Origin: Amoebophilaceae bacterium
Lineage (GTDB): Bacteria > Bacteroidota > Bacteroidia > Cytophagales > Amoebophilaceae
Reading direction: 5' to 3'
Assembly: GCA_023257955.1 (NCBI GenBank)
Contig: JALRAY010000005.1
Location: forward strand, 1-27,985
DNA length: 27,985 bases
This document shows positions 24,836 to 27,985 of the stretch, one piece after another (within the stretch, counting starts at the first letter, position 1; every line of letters begins with the position of its first letter). The position numbers and the translations under genes were made by a program. The notes below the pieces were generated by a model that was not told the origin of the DNA, made no database searches, and saw only the letters and a list, made by a program, of their open reading frames with translations.

Positions 24836-25927
24836 TTATAATGTGGGAGTGCGTGTGTCATAGTCAGGGGACTTAAGGGTAGTTTGTGGCAAAGGTAGTA
24901 TCACTACCTCCGGTATGAGCGCTATCTGAAACCGCTGAAGCACAGATGCTTGAATGTCTGTAGATAACGTAAGCAGTTCTTGCCCCGTAGCTTGACCATA
25001 ATTCACTAAAACAAGTGCATGATCGGCATACACGCCAACATCACCTCGACGGTAGCCTTTCCAGCCGCATTGTTCAATGAGCCACGCGGCAGAGACTTTA
25101 AAGGCGGTATCATGCAAAGGGGTCAATACATTCGCAGGCAAAGAAGGATATGCTTCCTGCAGCTTGGCGGCTGCTTGCTGGTTGATAACAGGGTTCTTAA
25201 AAAAGCTACCCGCATTGCCTAGTTTGTCAGTATCCGGTAGTTTCTGCTGACGGATATGGATAATGGCGTCACTAATCGCTTTAATGGAAAGTGTTTGAAC
25301 TTCCATCTTGGCTAATGTCTCTTGAATAGCGCCATAAGTAATTTGTAGCTTCGGTTTTTTATGTAAACGTAAGGTTACATTGGTAATGATGTATTGGTTA
25401 CGCAGATCGTTTTTAAAGATGCTATCTCGGTAGCCAAAGCGGCAATCTTGTTTGGTAAACTTTCGAACCTTTCCTGTATGTATCTCTACCGCTTCTAACT
25501 CCTCCAACACTTCACTGAAGGATACCCCATAGGCCCCAATGTTCTGCACAGGAGCAGCGCCTACGGTACCCGGGATGAGGGAGAGGTTCTCAATACCTGC
25601 ATAGTCTCTCTCTACGCACCACATGACTAGTTGATGCCATTCCACACCAGCACCTACCCGCAAGTGAATGTGTTGGTGATCTTCGAAGATTTTTTCTATT
25701 CCCCCGATGGTAATATGCTGCACCCAACCAGGAAAATCATCTACGAACAACAGATTGCTACCATTGCCTATGACTATGTAAGGAAGAGATGGTAAAGTCT
25801 TATCGCGCAAGAGCTCAATCAGCACCTCTTGCGAAGCAATAGCGCTATAATACCGCGCTGTAACGGGGATATGAAAAGTGTGTAAATGCGCTAGAGGAAT
25901 GTTTTCTTCTATAAGATTAGGGTGCAT
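24836..25927 (-). CDS. murB: UDP-N-acetylenolpyruvoylglucosamine reductase MurB
   Basis: FAD-dependent enzyme of cytosolic peptidoglycan precursor synthesis: reduces UDP-GlcNAc-enolpyruvate to UDP-MurNAc with NADPH. The FAD-binding part shows IVIGNGSNLLF (51-61) and SLIPGTVGAAPVQNIGAYG (116-134). Catalytic residues match E. coli by context: Arg167 in FGYRDS, Ser241 in NAGSFFKNP and Glu340 in LIPEVVIL. The type I YGQ/VNYG region is present near residue 309. Length 363 aa, with a short extra C-terminal tail (about 20 residues) after the last conserved segment. The gene stands alone on the minus strand. Its integrity shows that the organism retains peptidoglycan synthesis. Confidence 0.96.
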   Translation of the reverse strand: MHPNLIEENIPLAHLHTFHIPVTARYYSAIASQEVLIELLRDKTLPSLPYIVIGNGSNLLFVDDFPGWVQHITIGGIEKIFEDHQHIHLRVGAGVEWHQLVMWCVERDYAGIENLSLIPGTVGAAPVQNIGAYGVSFSEVLEELEAVEIHTGKVRKFTKQDCRFGYRDSIFKNDLRNQYIITNVTLRLHKKPKLQITYGAIQETLAKMEVQTLSIKAISDAIIHIRQQKLPDTDKLGNAGSFFKNPVINQQAAAKLQEAYPSLPANVLTPLHDTAFKVSAAWLIEQCGWKGYRRGDVGVYADHALVLVNYGQATGQELLTLSTDIQASVLQRFQIALIPEVVILPLPQTTLKSPDYDTRTPTL

Positions 25928-25944
25928 GAAGTTTAGAAAGTAAT

Positions 25945-26025
25945 GATGCGGATACTGGGAACCATAACAAAACAGTACGTCACTTTGCCTAATGCATCGA
26001 AGATCAGGGTTAGAAAGTACTTGCT
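25945..26025 (-). pseudogene. Partial duplicate of the Rpn-family gene
   Basis: On the minus strand, directly after the stop of the gene at 26041-26568, a short open stretch reads KYFLTLIFDALGKV. This matches LLTVIFDAVGKK inside that gene, and the DNA match around TGCATCGAAGAT is clear on both copies. The stretch soon loses similarity. I read it as a decayed tandem copy of the family, left by duplication and deletion. Confidence 0.55.
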
Positions 26026-26040
26026 ATGTTGTTATGTTTT

Positions 26041-26568
26041 CTACGCTACCTGCAAGCCTCGTATGGATTCCATAGGTAACCCCGTTACTTCCCTTACAAA
26101 ATCTAGATCTATATTCCTTTGTAGCATATTCTTTGCCGTTAAAAATAGTCCTTCTTGTCTTCCTTCTTTTAATCCTTTCTGTATAAAAAAATCACTTAAT
26201 GACATAATGTTTTCTTTTTGCTTGTTAAATACGCTTGTTAATTGTTGGAAAACTGCTTCCATATCCATCCCTTCTTTCTTACCTTTCTTCCCTACTGCAT
26301 CGAAGATAACGGTTAGTAAAGATTCTTTGAGTGTTTCATGCATGTTTTCGAGGGCTTGGTTGATGTAATCAGTATCTTCTTCAGTGATATAGGGTAGTAA
26401 TTCATCTTCACTGGCTTTTTTGATTAAGAACTCGAATACGCCTATGTTGCCATGTGTATGTAGCTCTGCTATGGAGAGGCGATTAACATCTGCCACGATT
26501 ATGTTCTGTTGCATGAGCTCACGAGCTAGCGCAGGATGTTGAGATTGTTCACTGATATGAACTGGCAT
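26041..26568 (-). CDS. Rpn-type PD-(D/E)XK protein, C-terminal part only
   Basis: 175 residues resembling the C-terminal half of the Rpn / PDDEXK_2 'putative transposase' family, whose full-length members are about 300 aa recombination-promoting nucleases. The helical part (ELHTHGNIGVFEFLIKKA, then AVFQQLTSVFNKQKENIM) and the typical charged tail (FIQKGLKEGRQEGLF, then AKNMLQRNIDLDFV and TGLPMESIRGL) are recognisable. The N-terminal catalytic region (GxxD then ExQ motifs) is absent, so the protein is truncated and presumably not a nuclease. The upstream border at about 26570-26600 runs into a palindromic repeat cluster, the likely site of the truncation. Confidence 0.7.
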   Translation of the reverse strand: MPVHISEQSQHPALARELMQQNIIVADVNRLSIAELHTHGNIGVFEFLIKKASEDELLPYITEEDTDYINQALENMHETLKESLLTVIFDAVGKKGKKEGMDMEAVFQQLTSVFNKQKENIMSLSDFFIQKGLKEGRQEGLFLTAKNMLQRNIDLDFVREVTGLPMESIRGLQVA

Positions 26569-26598
26569 GTTGAACGCTTTCTTACCACTCTCAATTAG

Positions 26599-26774
26599 CC
26601 CTCAGCTGAAGCTGAGGGGTTAACTTATTTCGACTGGAAGTCGAATTTTACTCTAAAGAGTGTGGTGGCCAAGTGAATGTAGAACGTGGGATGAATAGAT
26701 CTATACCCCACAGCTTATATACTTGGAATGAAAACTAGAAGTTTCTATCAGCTGAAGCTGATGGGTTGAACCAT
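26599..26774. repeat. Cluster of short hairpins (palindromic repeat element)
   Basis: Five tight palindromes: CCCTCAGCT-GA-AGCTGAGGG (26599-26618), TTCGACT-GGA-AGTCGAA (26629-26645), ACTCT-AA-AGAGT (26650-26661), AAACT-AGA-AGTTT (26732-26744) and ATCAGCT-GA-AGCTGAT (26747-26762). The first and last are copies of each other, including the flanking GGGTT(A/G)A, 148 bp apart in direct orientation. Tight subterminal hairpins are typical of IS200/IS605-like ends and REP-type elements; no transposase is present. The element borders two truncated genes. Confidence 0.7.
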
Positions 26775-27055
26775 TTTTCATAAATCAAATGAGTCGCAAT
26801 ACCTGCTTTGCGATAACTTTCATGAACCCATAAAAATTTTACGTAAAAGGCATCACTGCATTTTTCTGTAATCACCCCGCCTATCACAGCATCGTTATCG
26901 GTAGCTATGATACTAAAGCGCGAGCCGCTTTCGCATAGAATCTGACGGTTAAAGTCCTTTAACCCTTGCTTTACTATGAGATCTTTGGGGCTTTCTATAG
27001 CGGTCGAATTGTCTTTAATTACAAACTTGATGTGCTGCTTGTGAATCGTTTGCAT
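26735..27055 (-). pseudogene. GNAT-family acetyltransferase, 3' end lost
   Basis: 106 residues with the front half of a GNAT fold: a beta-strand with a GG turn (FSIIATDNDAVIGGVI), then FYVKFLWVHESYRKAGIATHLI. The latter contains the acetyl-CoA loop, Arg-x-x-Gly-Ile/x-(G/A) type (YRKAGIATHL). Right after HLIYEKW the frame enters the hairpin element and ends in foreign residues (NPSASADRNF); the stop lies within the AAACT/AGTTT hairpin. The last strands and helix of GNAT, needed for a complete CoA site, are missing. I infer inactivation by insertion or deletion at the repeat. Substrate unknown. The gene begins 17 bp after the DUF2795 gene. Confidence 0.75.
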
Positions 27056-27072
27056 AACTTGTTTCTTGCCGA

Positions 27073-27291
27073 TTAGTATTCGTCCTCATTAAAGAGAAAG
27101 TCATCTTTGGTAGGGTACTCTGGCCATACTTCTTCTATCGTTTCATAGGTAAAATCATCTTCTAGTTTTTCTAAGTTCTCTATTACTTCTGTAGGTGCGC
27201 CTATTCTATCTGCAAAATCTATCAATTGGTCTTTGGTAGCTGGCCAAGGAGCATCATCTAAGTAGGATGCTAATTCAAGTGTCCAATACAT
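27073..27291 (-). CDS. DUF2795 family small protein
   Basis: 72 residues, complete, with the signature of a small conserved Bacteroidota protein: MYWTLELASYLDDAPWPATK at the start, IGAPTEVIENL in the middle, and EEVWPEYPTKDD ending FNEDEY. It is acidic and cytosolic. DUF2795 members are small helical proteins of unproven function. It sits upstream of the truncated GNAT gene on the same strand and is probably the first gene of that transcript. Confidence 0.9.
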   Translation of the reverse strand: MYWTLELASYLDDAPWPATKDQLIDFADRIGAPTEVIENLEKLEDDFTYETIEEVWPEYPTKDDFLFNEDEY

Positions 27292-27448
27292 GATATGTGT
27301 GTGTGTTTAAAAGGTGAAAAATGGTATTTTTTATGAGACTGCAAGTATACATATACTTTGTTGGTTATCCAAGTGTAGCCTCTTGAAAGTGTTTTTACAT
27401 AGTGCATTAGCGGTATTACTAAAGCGATTAGGCACTGCGTGTAAATTA

Positions 27449-27985
27449 GGAGCTGTTTACATTTGAATAAAATCATTGCTATATAGATTAAAATGACTAA
27501 AATTGTGATTTTAACCTAACTTTTAAACTGTATTTGCAATGATAAGACTAATGCTAAAAGATGAATATTGGGCAAAGCTCCAACCTATTCTCCAAGAACA
27601 CAAAATTTATAATAAGCCTAATTTACTCAACACCATAGAAGGTATATTGTATCGTATGCGCACAGGATTACCTTGGCGTGATTTACCAGATTTCTTTGGA
27701 AAATGGATTACTATTTACCAACAATTTAACCGATGGTCTGCCAAAGATAAGTTGATGCAGATTTTCAGAGCCCTAGCTACAGATCCTGATTGCGAATGGG
27801 AATTTATAGATGGTAGTATTGTTAAAGCACATCAGCATAGCACAGGCGCATCTAGTGATGACAACGAAGCCATAGGTAAATCTGTTGCTGGCAATACGAC
27901 AAAAATCCATATGGCAGTGGATTCATGTGGATTACCGGTAAGTTTTTTAATTACAGGGGGAGAAGTTCATGATTGTAAAATAGCT
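27449..27985 (+). mobile_element. Left part of an IS5-family insertion sequence (runs off the window)
   Basis: The transposase frame below is preceded by about 90 bp of AT-rich DNA that begins GGAGCTGTTTAC at 27449, which resembles the outer ends of IS5/IS427-type elements. The preceding bases TTA would fit the TA target duplication of that group. The right end is outside the window, so the boundary is inferred and the inverted-repeat pair cannot be checked. Confidence 0.55.
27539..27985 (+). CDS. IS5-family transposase, N-terminal part
   Basis: Open frame from ATG 27539 with no stop before the window ends (149 codons). The N-terminal DUF4096-like DNA-binding region shows LLNTIEGILYRMRTGLPWRD followed by LPDFFGKWITIYQQFNRW. 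The first catalytic aspartate of the DDE domain is Asp91 in FIDGSIVKAHQH. HMAVDSCGLPVSFLITGGE is the usual next strand pair of IS5/IS427 transposases. In some members of this group two frames are joined by ribosomal frameshifting; here the frame is already continuous through the usual junction. The other catalytic residues lie beyond the window. Confidence 0.93.
   Translation, partial: MIRLMLKDEYWAKLQPILQEHKIYNKPNLLNTIEGILYRMRTGLPWRDLPDFFGKWITIYQQFNRWSAKDKLMQIFRALATDPDCEWEFIDGSIVKAHQHSTGASSDDNEAIGKSVAGNTTKIHMAVDSCGLPVSFLITGGEVHDCKIA

Noticed and set aside
27270..27476. 68-codon minus-strand frame upstream of the DUF2795 gene
   Set aside because: Overlaps the DUF2795 start and the inferred IS end; composition (many C, H, Y) looks like translated non-coding DNA.

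Overview
ORGANISM. The window looks like the genome of an obligate intracellular Bacteroidota of the Amoebophilaceae type (Candidatus Cardinium / Amoebophilus). The basis is a set of family recognitions: a DUF2795 protein ending in FNEDEY, a Bacteroidota-style MetG with a KISTS motif, DUF4116 repeats, several copies of the AAA-ATPase-like/PD-(D/E)XK family, an Rpn-type PD-(D/E)XK protein, IS5-type transposase, and secreted proteins with eukaryote-like domains. The DNA is AT-rich with many broken genes and repeat fragments, as expected of a host-restricted genome. The genus is inference; no database was searched.

LAYOUT. 1-2434: the 3' remnant of a PD-(D/E)XK gene fused to the tail of an unrelated gene, then a DUF4116 repeat lipoprotein. 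2664-4109: sufB, standing alone. 4226-12431, all on the minus strand and read from high to low coordinates: tRNA-Leu(UAG), tig, clpP, clpX, a frameshifted CDP-alcohol phosphatidyltransferase, a lipoprotein with a eukaryote-type CCCH zinc finger, an exported LD-carboxypeptidase, ftsX, and a small outer-membrane beta-barrel. 12478-15877, plus strand: a RelA/SpoT homologue with a degenerate hydrolase domain, tadA, and mgtE. 15949-17198: another PD-(D/E)XK remnant and a twice-frameshifted lipoprotein gene that looks like a former host-interaction protein. 17284-19651: metG and a 4'-phosphopantetheinyl transferase. 19684-22772, minus strand: a full-length AAA-ATPase-like/PD-(D/E)XK gene and a HAD-type phosphatase cut by one in-frame stop. 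22773-24835: two long non-coding stretches, rich in inverted repeats, flanking rlmB; a C10 tract lies in the second. 24836-27291, minus strand: murB, an Rpn-family gene with a partial duplicate, a GNAT gene truncated by a palindromic repeat element, and a DUF2795 gene. 27449 to the end: the left end of an IS5-family insertion sequence.

HOW IT FITS TOGETHER. The intact core covers protein quality control (trigger factor, ClpP, ClpX), envelope and division (FtsX, LD-carboxypeptidase, MurB, beta-barrel), translation (MetG, TadA, RlmB, tRNA-Leu), Fe-S assembly (SufB), Mg2+ import (MgtE) and carrier-protein activation (PPTase). MurB together with LD-carboxypeptidase implies a cell that still makes and trims peptidoglycan. 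The accessory layer is three predicted lipoproteins with eukaryote-like modules (DUF4116 plus a possible ubiquitin-like tail; CCCH finger; possible ubiquitin-like domain plus a domain I recall from intracellular bacteria). I find this the most unusual part of the window. I did not find a clear multi-gene defence or secretion system.
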